Shown here piece after piece: positions 9,450 through 16,655 of a stretch of 64,000 nt of DNA. Origin of the DNA: JBBDMC01 sp963775235 (lineage in GTDB: Bacteria > Pseudomonadota > Alphaproteobacteria > Rhizobiales > Kaistiaceae). The DNA lies in contig CAVZHY010000005.1 in assembly GCA_963775235.1 (NCBI GenBank), positions 558,001-622,000 of the forward strand, given 5' to 3'. Within the stretch, counting starts at the first letter, position 1, and each line of letters starts with the position of its first letter. The position numbers and the translations under genes are program-made. The notes under the pieces are model-generated. The model was not told where the DNA came from and did not search any database. It saw only the letters and a program-made list of their open reading frames with translations.

Positions 9450-10818
9450 ATGCAGATGACTGACACCGGCGATCCATCGAATTGCCTGCTGGAGATCGGA
9501 GAACCGGTCCAGCCCGGCGATCTCGTGCGACCGCCACAGGAAGACTGCGAGTGCAAGGAGGGGATGTTCCCCAAGGCAAGCCGCCGCCAGTTCATCGCGG
9601 GCACCGGCATGCTGGCTGGCGTTGCCGCCGCGGCGGTGTTGCCGTCGCGACCGGCCGAGGCGGCGGTGCCTCCGGGGTCGGGCGATTGGCCGATCGCCGA
9701 TCCACCGTGGAGCGTTCCGGGCCGGGTCGCTGGCGCGGACGGCGGTTACGGGTTGCGCTCGCAGTTCGAGAGCATCATCCGCAGCGCTAACCCTGGCGGC
9801 ACCTCGAGCCTCGCGCCCTTGCAAAGCCTGAACGGCATCATCACTCCGTCGGGCCTGCATTATGAGCGCCACCACAATGGCATCCCGACGATCGATCCCG
9901 CCAAGCATCGCCTGATCATCCATGGGATGGTTGATCGGCCGATGAAGTACTCGGTCGAGGACCTGAAGAAGTTTCCGTCGATGTCGCGGATCATGTTCCT
10001 GGAGTGCTCGGGCAACTCGGGCGGCACAGCGCGCAGCGCCAGTCCCAAGACGGCGCAGGCCGCTCACGGCCTCACCAGCACGTCGGAATGGACCGGCGTC
10101 AAACTGTCGACACTGCTGGAGCAGGTCGGCCTGAAGGACGGGGCGGCGTGGGTGCTTGCCGAGGGCTCGGACGGAGCGCTGTTGACGCGTAGCGTTCCGC
10201 TTGAGAAATGCATGAGCGACGCCTTCATCAGCTACGCCCAGAACGGCGAGGCGACCCGGCCGGAGAACGGCTATCCGATGCGACTGATGCTGCCCGGCTT
10301 CGAAGGCAACATCAACGTCAAGTGGCTGCGCCGGCTCGAAGTCAGCGACAAGCCGTTCATGACCCGCGAGGAGACGTCGAAATACACCGACCTCATCACA
10401 CTCACCGGCAAGGCACGGCAGTTCTCGCTGGTGATGGAAGCCAAGTCGGTGATTACCTTCCCCTCGGGTGACATGAAGCTGCCGGGGGCGGGGTTCTACG
10501 AGATCACCGGTATCGCGTGGACAGGCCGTGGCGCCATCCAGCGGGTGGAAATCTCCACCGATGGCGGCAAGAGTTGGGGTCTGGCATCGCTGCAGGAGCC
10601 TGTGCTCCCGCTCGCCCACACGCGGTTCCGCTACCCTTGGCAATGGGACGGGAGCGACGCGGTCCTGCAAAGCCGCGCCGTCGATGAGACCGGATACGTG
10701 CAGCCGACCAAAGCGTTCCTTGACCGCACAGGAGGGCGTTGGTCCAACGTATCACTACAACGGTATTCAGTCGTGGCAGGTAAGCTCTGATGGGAGTGTC
10801 GCAAATGTCCTGGCATAG
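9450..10818 (+). CDS. soxC: SoxC sulfite/sulfane dehydrogenase molybdoprotein (frameshift at 3' end)
   Basis: SoxC is the molybdenum-cofactor subunit of the periplasmic SoxCD sulfane dehydrogenase of the thiosulfate-oxidising system. Residues 45-75 form a twin-arginine signal (ASRRQFIAGTGM, then an Ala-rich stretch ending AEA). The cofactor Cys is in MFLECSGNSGG, and the C-terminal dimerisation domain carries RVEISTDGGKSWG. AGGAGG sits just before the ATG at 9450. The main frame ends at 10790, but its last 25 residues are aberrant; the neighbouring frame from about 10718 supplies the expected SoxC end YHYNGIQSW and stops at 10818. SoxD follows with a short overlap. No soxXYZAB genes are near. 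Confidence 0.9.
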
Positions 10819-11425
10819 GCTCGACCACGCCGGGGTCGGCGCCATGGTGGCCAGCGTCGCCATCGGTGCCGGCATTGCGGCCGCCCAGTCCGGATATCCC
10901 GCGACCTACGACTTCGGTACGCCGGCCAGCGCCGACGACATCGCCGCCTGGGATATCGCCTACCCGCCGACGGCACCGGGTTGCCGGCAGGGAGCGGCAC
11001 CTACGACCAGGGCAAGCAGCTGTTTGCGGACAACTGCGCGGCATGTCACGGCGATGACCTCAAAGGCGACCGGTGGCGGGGGTGGCGGACCAGCGCTGAT
11101 TGGTGGACGGGGTACGCTCAACACTAACAAGCCGGTGATGACCGTGGAAAGCTACTGGCCGTACGCCACCACGCTCTACGACTACATCCATCGGGCCATG
11201 CCCTTCACCGCACCGGATTCACTGAAGCCGGACGAGGTGTATGCGCTGGTCGCCTACATCCTCGGTGAAGCCAACATCACCGACAAGACGCAGGTGATAA
11301 ACGCCGACACCCTGCCGAAGGTGCAAATGCCCAACCGGGATGGTTTCTTCGTGGATAACCGTCCGATGCCGGTGCTGCCGTACTCCGATCCGCATCTCGG
11401 AGCCGACGTCCCCACTCATTTCTGA
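10790..11425 (+). CDS. soxD: SoxD-type c-type cytochrome subunit
   Basis: This is the cytochrome partner of SoxC and takes electrons from the molybdenum site to periplasmic carriers. An N-terminal signal-like helix (about residues 14-32) is followed by a cytochrome c domain. In the main frame the heme site is destroyed, but between about 10975 and 11075 the alternative frame reads GTYDQGKQLFADNCAACHGDD, with the CAACH heme motif at about 11035-11049, so two compensating frameshifts flank it. Downstream, DSLKPDEVYALVAYILGEAN and MPNRDGF match the SoxD C-terminal region with the likely distal Met. The start may be ATG 10790 or ATG 10805; both overlap the corrected soxC end. Confidence 0.85.
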   Translation: MGVSQMSWHRLDHAGVGAMVASVAIGAGIAAAQSGYPATYDFGTPASADDIAAWDIAYPPTAPGCRQGAAPTTRASSCLRTTARHVTAMTSKATGGGGGGPALIGGRGTLNTNKPVMTVESYWPYATTLYDYIHRAMPFTAPDSLKPDEVYALVAYILGEANITDKTQVINADTLPKVQMPNRDGFFVDNRPMPVLPYSDPHLGADVPTHF

Positions 11426-11481
11426 CGGCTGGAGTCAGGTTGCGGCGGCTGGTTCCGCGCAGCAACGGAGAGGATGATGCC

Positions 11482-11515
11482 AGAGGCGGCGCTGAAAACG
11501 CCGCCTCTATTTGTT
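11482..11515 (+). terminator. Rho-independent terminator after soxCD
   Basis: A perfect 10-bp stem AGAGGCGGCG / CGCCGCCTCT with a 7-base loop (CTGAAAA) is followed by ATTTGTT. It lies 57 bases after the soxD stop and may also serve the convergent rlmB. Confidence 0.75.
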
Positions 11516-11644
11516 CGACGGGGCGGAAGCTTATGCGCGCGTCGCTATCAGTCGTTCCTGCGCGAGCGCTTCAGGCTTGCGCGGATTGGATCGACGACAG
11601 CAGGTCCGCTGAATCAGCTCCGATTACCACCTGCCACTCGGTCA

Positions 11645-12466
11645 TCACATGCGCGTAGAATCCATCCTTCGGATTGTCGCAGCATCGAGATGACGGCGCG
11701 CGAGATAGAGTGCCAGCGCCGCGGCGTTCGACACGTTGAGGCTGGAGCTGGCCCCGGGAACCGAAAGGCGCGCGCGGCGGTCGCAGGTGTCCCGTGTCAG
11801 ACGGCGCAGTCCCTTGCCCTCGGCCCCCAGCACGAGCGCGATGCGTGCCCCTGTCAGCGCATCCTCGAAGGGGGCCTCGGCCTCACTGTCGAGACCGATG
11901 CGCGTGAAGCCCATGTTACCAATATCGCCGAGCGCACGTGCAAGGTTGCCGACCTCGATCCAGGCAACCCGGTCGAGGGCGCCGGAAGCGGCCTTGGCGA
12001 GGACGCCGGTCTCAACCGGCGCGTGGCGGCCGGTGACGACCACGGCGTCGGCGTCGAATGCGGCAGCCGAGCGTATGATCGCGCCGACGTTGTGGGGGTC
12101 GGTCACCTGGTCGAGGATCACGATCAGGTGGGCGTCGGCCAACGTGTCGAGTGCCAGCGGCGGCAAGGGTGCCACCTCGATCGCAACACCCTGATGCACG
12201 GCCTCGGCGCCGAGAAGCTGGTCCAGCAGGCGAGGGGAGACATCCTCCGGCAGGACCGCGAACGTCGCGCCAGCGTCCGCGAGACGCTTAATGGCGTTGC
12301 GGGTCGCCAGGACCCGGCGGATTTCGCGCCGCGGGTTGGCAAGCGCCGCCAGCACCGGGTGGATGCCATAAATCCAGACGGTCTCCGGACGCCGCTCGGC
12401 GGGCGAGCGGGGCGGGTGGCGTTGCGGTTCACGGGCAGCGGGCCGTTTGTGCAAAGCGCGTGTCAT
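11645..12466 (-). CDS. rlmB: 23S rRNA (guanosine-2251-2'-O)-methyltransferase RlmB (TrmH/SpoU family)
   Basis: RlmB methylates the ribose of G2251 in the peptidyl-transferase P loop of 23S rRNA. The product is about 273 residues. The N-terminal substrate-binding domain (IYGIHPVLAALANP) is followed by the knotted SPOUT domain with motif 1 LDQVTDPHNVGAIIRSA, motif 2 IALVLGAEGKGLRRLT and motif 3 SSLNVSNAAALAL. The frame is open far upstream through the tRNA region, but family homology begins near MTRALHKRP, so ATG 12466 is chosen. The gene is divergent from the tRNA-Tyr/Gly/Trp cluster and convergent with soxCD. This gene and its tRNA-secE neighbour form a common alphaproteobacterial arrangement. 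Confidence 0.92.
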   Translation of the reverse strand: MTRALHKRPAAREPQRHPPRSPAERRPETVWIYGIHPVLAALANPRREIRRVLATRNAIKRLADAGATFAVLPEDVSPRLLDQLLGAEAVHQGVAIEVAPLPPLALDTLADAHLIVILDQVTDPHNVGAIIRSAAAFDADAVVVTGRHAPVETGVLAKAASGALDRVAWIEVGNLARALGDIGNMGFTRIGLDSEAEAPFEDALTGARIALVLGAEGKGLRRLTRDTCDRRARLSVPGASSSLNVSNAAALALYLARRHLDAATIRRMDSTRM

Positions 12467-12569
12467 GCGGCGACGTGGTCCTCCGACGTGGCGTTCTACC
12501 TCCCAGCGCTGACGACGACAAACGTTGCGGTGAGCGACGCCGTCCCTATTTCTTGGCAGAGAGGCGGCG

Positions 12570-12598
12570 TTGACAGGCGAACGGGTCGTCGTCATAAG
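12570..12598 (+). promoter_or_regulatory. Sigma70-type promoter for the tRNA-secE unit
   Basis: TTGACA is followed by a 17-base spacer and CATAAG, ending about 57 bases before the first base of tRNA-Tyr. It is the strongest -35/-10 pair in the window and is well placed for the tRNA-secE-nusG transcript. Confidence 0.6.
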
Positions 12599-12654
12599 AC
12601 GCCTCCCACGGGAAAACGGCACTGGCGTGCCGGATTCCCGCCTATCCCGTCTCT

Positions 12655-12740
12655 GGGGGAGTGTCCCGAGTGGCAAAGGGGGCGGACTGTAAATCCGCTG
12701 GCGAACGCCTTCGTAGGTTCGAGTCCTACCTCCCCCACCA
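12655..12740 (+). tRNA. tRNA-Tyr (GTA)
   Basis: The 86-base cloverleaf has a long variable arm and encoded CCA. Acceptor GGGGGAG pairs with CTCCCCC, the anticodon stem-loop is GCGGACTGTAAATCCGC giving GTA, and the T arm is GTAGGTTCGAGTCCTAC. Confidence 0.95.
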
Positions 12741-12820
12741 CCAGCAGTCAGCAGCGGTCGAAAGTTTGGGATGGGAGAGAATTGCCGCTCTTCGCGTGCG
12801 CTGTTATCTGTCGCCGCGTT

Positions 12821-12894
12821 GCGGGTGTAGCTCAATGGTAGAGCAACAGCCTTCCAAGCTGATGACGAGGGTTCGATTCCCTTCACCCGCTCCA
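12821..12894 (+). tRNA. tRNA-Gly (TCC)
   Basis: The 74-base cloverleaf has encoded CCA. Acceptor GCGGGTG pairs with CACCCGC, the anticodon arm is CAGCCTTCCAAGCTG giving TCC, and the T arm contains GGGTTCGATTCCC. Confidence 0.95.
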
Positions 12895-12975
12895 GCCTTC
12901 GGCCGGGGTGTCGCGCGGCTCGGGTGTCTGGCGTTCTCGCACTGATTTCTGGTATCTGAGATCGCGCTGCCGTTT

Positions 12976-13051
12976 AGGGGTATAGCTCAGTTGGTAGAGC
13001 GACGGTCTCCAAAACCGTAGGTCGCAGGTTCGAGTCCTGCTGCCCCTGCCA
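12976..13051 (+). tRNA. tRNA-Trp (CCA)
   Basis: The 76-base cloverleaf has encoded CCA. Acceptor AGGGGTA pairs with TGCCCCT, the anticodon arm is ACGGTCTCCAAAACCGT giving CCA, and the T arm contains GCAGGTTCGAGTCCTGC. tRNA-Trp directly before secE is a very common bacterial order. Confidence 0.95.
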
Positions 13052-13207
13052 GCGGCCAGCGTGTGTCCGGCATACGAAAATGCCGCATTCGCCCGTAACT
13101 TTCGGACTCATTGGGCTTGAGAATCGTATCCGAAGGCCTTATGTACGCCTTCCGAGCGCGCGGCGCGCGAGCCATTGGTTCGCGTGCCGATGAGTTATGA
13201 GCCGTTG

Positions 13208-13411
13208 ATGGCCGAAAGAACCAGTCCGTTTCAGTTCCTCCAGCAAGTGCGGGCGGAAGCGGCCAAGATTGTATGGCCGAGCCGCCGGGAAACCGGGATT
13301 TCCACGGTGATGGTGCTGGCAATGGCGGTGCTGGCGGCAGTCTTCTTTCTGGTCGTCGACGAGGTGATTTCCCTGGGTGTGACGACGCTGCTCGGTGTGG
13401 GCGGCGGCTGA
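13208..13411 (+). CDS. secE: Preprotein translocase subunit SecE
   Basis: SecE is the small essential clamp subunit of the SecYEG channel. The product is 67 residues with the conserved amphipathic stretch FLQQVRAEAAKIVWPSRRET, then one membrane helix (VMVLAMAVLAAVFFLVVDEV). This single-helix form is usual for alphaproteobacteria. ATG 13208 (MAERTSPFQF) gives the standard length; in-frame ATG 13190 and GTG 13175 lie upstream but add no conserved sequence. It sits between tRNA-Trp and nusG, the canonical location, and only 12 bases before nusG. Confidence 0.92.
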   Translation: MAERTSPFQFLQQVRAEAAKIVWPSRRETGISTVMVLAMAVLAAVFFLVVDEVISLGVTTLLGVGGG

Positions 13412-13423
13412 GGCGGCGCGGGA

Positions 13424-13954
13424 ATGGAAAAGAAGTGGTACATCGTCCACGCTTACTCGAATTTTGAGCGCAAGGTCGCCAAATCCATTCGCGAGAAGGC
13501 GCATGCGGCGGGCTTGGACGACCTGTTCGACGAGATCCTGGTGCCGACCGAGAAGGTCGTGGAAGTCCGGCGCGGTCGCAAGGTCGACGCCGAGCGCAAA
13601 TTCTTCCCCGGTTACGTGCTGGTGAAGATGGCAATGACCGATGAGGCCTATCACCTCATCAAGAACACGCCCAAAGTTACCGGTTTCCTTGGCGCGGACA
13701 ACAAGCCGGTGGCGATATCGGAGGCTGAGGCGGGTCGTATCCTGCAACAGGTGCAGGAAGGCGTTGAGCGCCCCAAGCCATCGGTGAGCTTCGAAGTCGG
13801 GGAGCAGGTGAGGGTGGCGGACGGGCCGTTTGCTTCTTTCAACGGGCTCGTCGAGGAAGTCGACGAAGTCAGGGCACGGCTCAAGGTCGCCGTCTCAATC
13901 TTTGGCCGGGCGACACCGGTAGAACTCGAATACGGACAGGTCGAAAAGCTCTGA
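13424..13954 (+). CDS. nusG: Transcription termination/antitermination factor NusG
   Basis: NusG binds the RNA polymerase clamp to raise processivity and couples polymerase to Rho or ribosomes. The 176-residue product has the NGN domain (KKWYIVHAYSNFERKVA, KFFPGYVLVKM) and a C-terminal KOW domain (FEVGEQVRVADGPFASFNG). Length and both domains are normal for the family. It is directly downstream of secE and 113 bases before rplK, as in most bacteria. Confidence 0.97.
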   Translation: MEKKWYIVHAYSNFERKVAKSIREKAHAAGLDDLFDEILVPTEKVVEVRRGRKVDAERKFFPGYVLVKMAMTDEAYHLIKNTPKVTGFLGADNKPVAISEAEAGRILQQVQEGVERPKPSVSFEVGEQVRVADGPFASFNGLVEEVDEVRARLKVAVSIFGRATPVELEYGQVEKL

Positions 13955-14067
13955 CCGGTTCGTCGCGTGCGATCGTGGGAGGTTGGGGGCGACCGCCAAG
14001 CGCTCCGCTGCAGCCGCACCACGCCGTTCCTTGCCGGTCGCGGGCAGCGTGAAACAGGAAAAGAACA

Positions 14068-14496
14068 ATGGCGAAGAGAGTTGCCGGATATTTGAAATTG
14101 CAGGTGCCGGCGGCGTCAGCGACGCCGTCTCCGCCGATCGGGCCGGCGCTTGGTCAGCGCGGCATCAACATCATGGAATTCTGCAAGGCGTTCAACGCCC
14201 AGAGTCAGGACATGGAGAAGGGCTCGCCGATCCCGGTCGAGATCACCTATTACCAGGACAAGTCCTTCACTTTCAAAATGAAGACGCCGCCGGTCAGCTT
14301 CTTTTTGAAGAAGGCTGCAAATCTGCCGAAGGGATCGGCCACTGCCGGCCGCGCGGCGGTCGGCAGCGTCACCCGCCAGCAGGTGCGTGAGATCGCGGAG
14401 AAGAAGATGAATGACCTCAACGCGGTGGACGTCGAGGGCGCCATGAAGCAAGTCGAAGGCTCGGCCCGGTCGATGGGTCTCGAGGTTGTGGAGTAG
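14068..14496 (+). CDS. rplK: 50S ribosomal protein L11
   Basis: L11 binds the GTPase-associated region of 23S rRNA and takes part in factor binding and the stringent response. The product is 142 residues. The N-terminal proline-rich helix region reads PSPPIGPALGQRGINIMEF, and the C-terminal RNA-binding domain has GSVTRQQVREIAEKKMNDLN. AACAGGAAAAG precedes the ATG as ribosome site. It heads the L11 operon and ends 4 bases before the rplA start, so translation of the two is likely coupled. Confidence 0.97.
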   Translation: MAKRVAGYLKLQVPAASATPSPPIGPALGQRGINIMEFCKAFNAQSQDMEKGSPIPVEITYYQDKSFTFKMKTPPVSFFLKKAANLPKGSATAGRAAVGSVTRQQVREIAEKKMNDLNAVDVEGAMKQVEGSARSMGLEVVE

Positions 14497-14500
14497 CCCG

Positions 14501-15199
14501 ATGCCGCACATCGCAAAAAGGACCAAAGCCATCCAGGAAGGGATCGAGCCCGGCCGCCTCTATTCGATTGATGAGGCGGTGAAGCTGGTCAAGGAGCGGG
14601 CCACGGCGAAATTCGATGAAACCGTCGAGGTTGCCATCAATCTCGGTGTCGACCCGCGCCACGCCGACCAGATGGTCCGCGGCGTCTGCCAGTTGCCGAA
14701 CGGGTCAGGGCGCAGCATGCGCGTCGCCGTATTCGCGCGTGGCGACAAGGCGGAGGAGGCGAAGGCGGCCGGGGCTGAAGTTGTGGGCGCGGAGGACCTG
14801 GTGGAGAAGGTGCAGGGCGGGACGATCGATTTCGACCGTTGCATCGCCACTCCCGACATGATGCCGCTGGTCGGCCGTCTTGGTAAGGTGCTCGGCCCCC
14901 GTGGCCTGATGCCCAACCCGAAGGTCGGCACGGTCACCCAGGACGTGGCGGCGGCGGTGAAATCCGCTAAGGGTGGTGCTGTCGAGTTCCGCGTCGAGAA
15001 GGCGGGCATCATTCACGCGGGCGTGGGCAAGGCGAGCTTCGCCGCGCCGGCGCTGGTGGACAATATCAAAGCCCTGGCCGATGCCGTGCAGAAGGCACGG
15101 CCTGCTGGTGCCAAGGGAACGTTCGTTCAACGCGTTGCCATCTCGTCGACGATGGGCCCCGGGGTCAAGGTCGATCCGGCGACGCTGGCAGGCGCCTGA
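14501..15199 (+). CDS. rplA: 50S ribosomal protein L1
   Basis: L1 forms the mobile L1 stalk that handles E-site tRNA and, in many bacteria, represses its own operon. The 232-residue product shows ARGDKAEEAKAAGAEVVG and the rRNA-binding block MPLVGRLGKVLGPRGLMPNP. ATG 14501 (MPHIAKRTKA) is the family start; the frame opens 15 bases earlier inside rplK. The C-terminal STMGPGVKVDP is standard. Confidence 0.97.
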   Translation: MPHIAKRTKAIQEGIEPGRLYSIDEAVKLVKERATAKFDETVEVAINLGVDPRHADQMVRGVCQLPNGSGRSMRVAVFARGDKAEEAKAAGAEVVGAEDLVEKVQGGTIDFDRCIATPDMMPLVGRLGKVLGPRGLMPNPKVGTVTQDVAAAVKSAKGGAVEFRVEKAGIIHAGVGKASFAAPALVDNIKALADAVQKARPAGAKGTFVQRVAISSTMGPGVKVDPATLAGA

Positions 15200-15493
15200 G
15201 GAGGCGCCGCACGAGAGCTTCCGTTCGGGAAACCGGGCGGTGGAAGGGGTCGATTGGGTTCATCCCGCTCGACCCGGTCCTGTCCAAGACTGCGGGCGCC
15301 GGGGTGCCGGCTTAATCGAGCAGGCCCGCAATAGACGGGAGGGAACCGGTTTCCGGTTCGAACCTCTTGGCCCAAGCGGCGCGGTGGCAGGCGCCGGCTG
15401 GGGGACAGGCTGTGAGCGTCGTGTGGTCGGCAACGATCATACGGCAAACGCAACCGGCGGTCCCCTAAGTGGCCGCCTAGTGGAGAGTGGAGA
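15200..15493 (+). promoter_or_regulatory. Likely L10 (rplJL) autoregulatory leader
   Basis: About 290 bases without a gene separate rplA and rplJ, the place where L10-(L12)n binds mRNA and represses translation in bacteria. Several stems are visible: CTTCC/GGAAG at about 15217-15245 and a perfect GAACCGG/CCGGTTC with a TTT loop at 15343-15359. The position is persuasive; I could not fit the L10 kink-turn consensus by eye. Confidence 0.5.
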
Positions 15494-16012
15494 GTGGACA
15501 GAGCGGAGAAAGGCGAGGTCGTCGCGACGCTCAACCAGGTGTTCAAGGACACCGGGATCGTCGTCGTCGCCCGCTACACCGGCCTGACCGTCGCCGACAT
15601 GACCGCCCTAAGGGCGCGCATGCGGGACGCCGGCGGTTCGGTACGTGTCGCCAAGAACCGCCTCGTCAAGCGCGCTCTCGAAGGCACGGACGTCGGCCAC
15701 ATCGCGGACCTGTTCACCGGTCCGACGGTGATCGCGTTCTCAAGCGATCCGGTGGCGGCGCCAAAGGTCGCGGTCGAATTCGCCAAAACCAACGAGAAGC
15801 TCATCATTCTCGGTGGCGCCTTCGGCCGGACCAATCTCGACCCCGACGGCGTCAAGGCGCTTGCCGCCCTGCCGTCGCTCGACGAACTGCGCGCCCAACT
15901 GGTGGGGCTGATCGCCACCCCGGCGAGGCGGATTGCGCAGGTCGTTGCGGCACCGGCGGCGCAGGTCGCGCGGGTGATCGGGGCGTATGCCGACAAGAGC
16001 GAGGCGGCGTGA
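15494..16012 (+). CDS. rplJ: 50S ribosomal protein L10
   Basis: L10 anchors the L7/L12 stalk dimers on 23S rRNA. The 172-residue product has the usual N-terminal RNA-binding domain (VARYTGLTVADMTALRARMR, VAKNRLVKRALEGT) and a long C-terminal helix for L12 binding (GLIATPARRIAQVVAAPAAQ). The start is a GTG at 15494 preceded by repeated GGAGAG. It ends 43 bases before rplL; the two proteins are made as a pair. Confidence 0.96.
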   Translation: MDRAEKGEVVATLNQVFKDTGIVVVARYTGLTVADMTALRARMRDAGGSVRVAKNRLVKRALEGTDVGHIADLFTGPTVIAFSSDPVAAPKVAVEFAKTNEKLIILGGAFGRTNLDPDGVKALAALPSLDELRAQLVGLIATPARRIAQVVAAPAAQVARVIGAYADKSEAA

Positions 16013-16055
16013 GGCCGTTCACGAGTCAACTGAGGTTCGAATCGTAAAGGAAGCA

Positions 16056-16442
16056 ATGAAAATGGCTGATTTGTCGAAAATCGTCGACGAGCTTTCACAG
16101 CTGACCGTCATGGAAGCGGCCGAGCTGTCGAAGATGCTCGAGGAGAAGTGGGGCGTGTCTGCCGCTGCGCCGGTTGCCATGATGGCGGCCGGGGGTGCAG
16201 CTGGGGGCGCCGCCGCCGAAGTGGAAGAGAAGACCGAGTTCGATGTTGTCCTGGCCGAGATTGGTGCCAACAAGATCAACGTGATCAAGGAAGTGCGCGC
16301 GATCACCGGCCTCGGCTTGAAGGAGGCCAAGGACTTGGTCGAGGCGGCGCCGAAGGCGGTCAAGGAAGGTGTAACCAAGGACGAGGCCAACAAGTTCAAG
16401 GCTCAGCTCGAAGGGGCCGGCGCCAAGGTGGACTTGAAGTAG
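16056..16442 (+). CDS. rplL: 50S ribosomal protein L7/L12
   Basis: L7/L12 is the multi-copy stalk protein that recruits translational GTPases. The 128-residue product has the N-terminal dimerisation helices (KIVDELSQLTVMEAAELSKM), an Ala/Gly-rich hinge, and the C-terminal factor-binding domain (GANKINVIKEVRAITGLGLK, EAKDLVEAAPK). AAAGGAAG fits the ATG at 16056; ATG 16062 is an equally family-like start. The TAG stop shows TAG is used normally as a terminator. Confidence 0.96.
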   Translation: MKMADLSKIVDELSQLTVMEAAELSKMLEEKWGVSAAAPVAMMAAGGAAGGAAAEVEEKTEFDVVLAEIGANKINVIKEVRAITGLGLKEAKDLVEAAPKAVKEGVTKDEANKFKAQLEGAGAKVDLK

Positions 16443-16655
16443 GCCTTTCATGCTCGGGCGGCATGGCCGGCGGATCCCGGCCGTGACCGCGGCCGGGGAT
16501 GCCGATGCAGCGTCCCGGCAAGTGGCGATGCCGGCGCAGGTCGGCGTCGCCGAAAGCGTGGGTCGGAAGTAATGGAACCATTGTCCAAAGGGCCGCGCGA
16601 CGAGAGTCGCGGCCTTCCGGACAGCAGTTCAGAGAAATTCAGACGAGGAGTGAAC
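16443..16655 (+). promoter_or_regulatory. rplL-rpoB intergenic region with two hairpins
   Basis: Two GC-rich stem-loops lie in this 213-base spacer: CCCGGCC/GGCCGGG at 16476-16497 and GGCCGCG...CGCGGCC at 16591-16614, neither with a long T run. The position matches the partial attenuator and RNA-processing site known between rplL and rpoB in enterics; the function here is inferred. A GAGGAG ribosome site at 16645-16650 sets the rpoB start. Confidence 0.4.

Noticed and set aside
11645..12886. RlmB starting at 12886 with a 140-residue N-terminal extension
   Set aside because: That part runs through the tRNA-Tyr and tRNA-Gly genes on the other strand and has no family similarity; the real start is near 12466.
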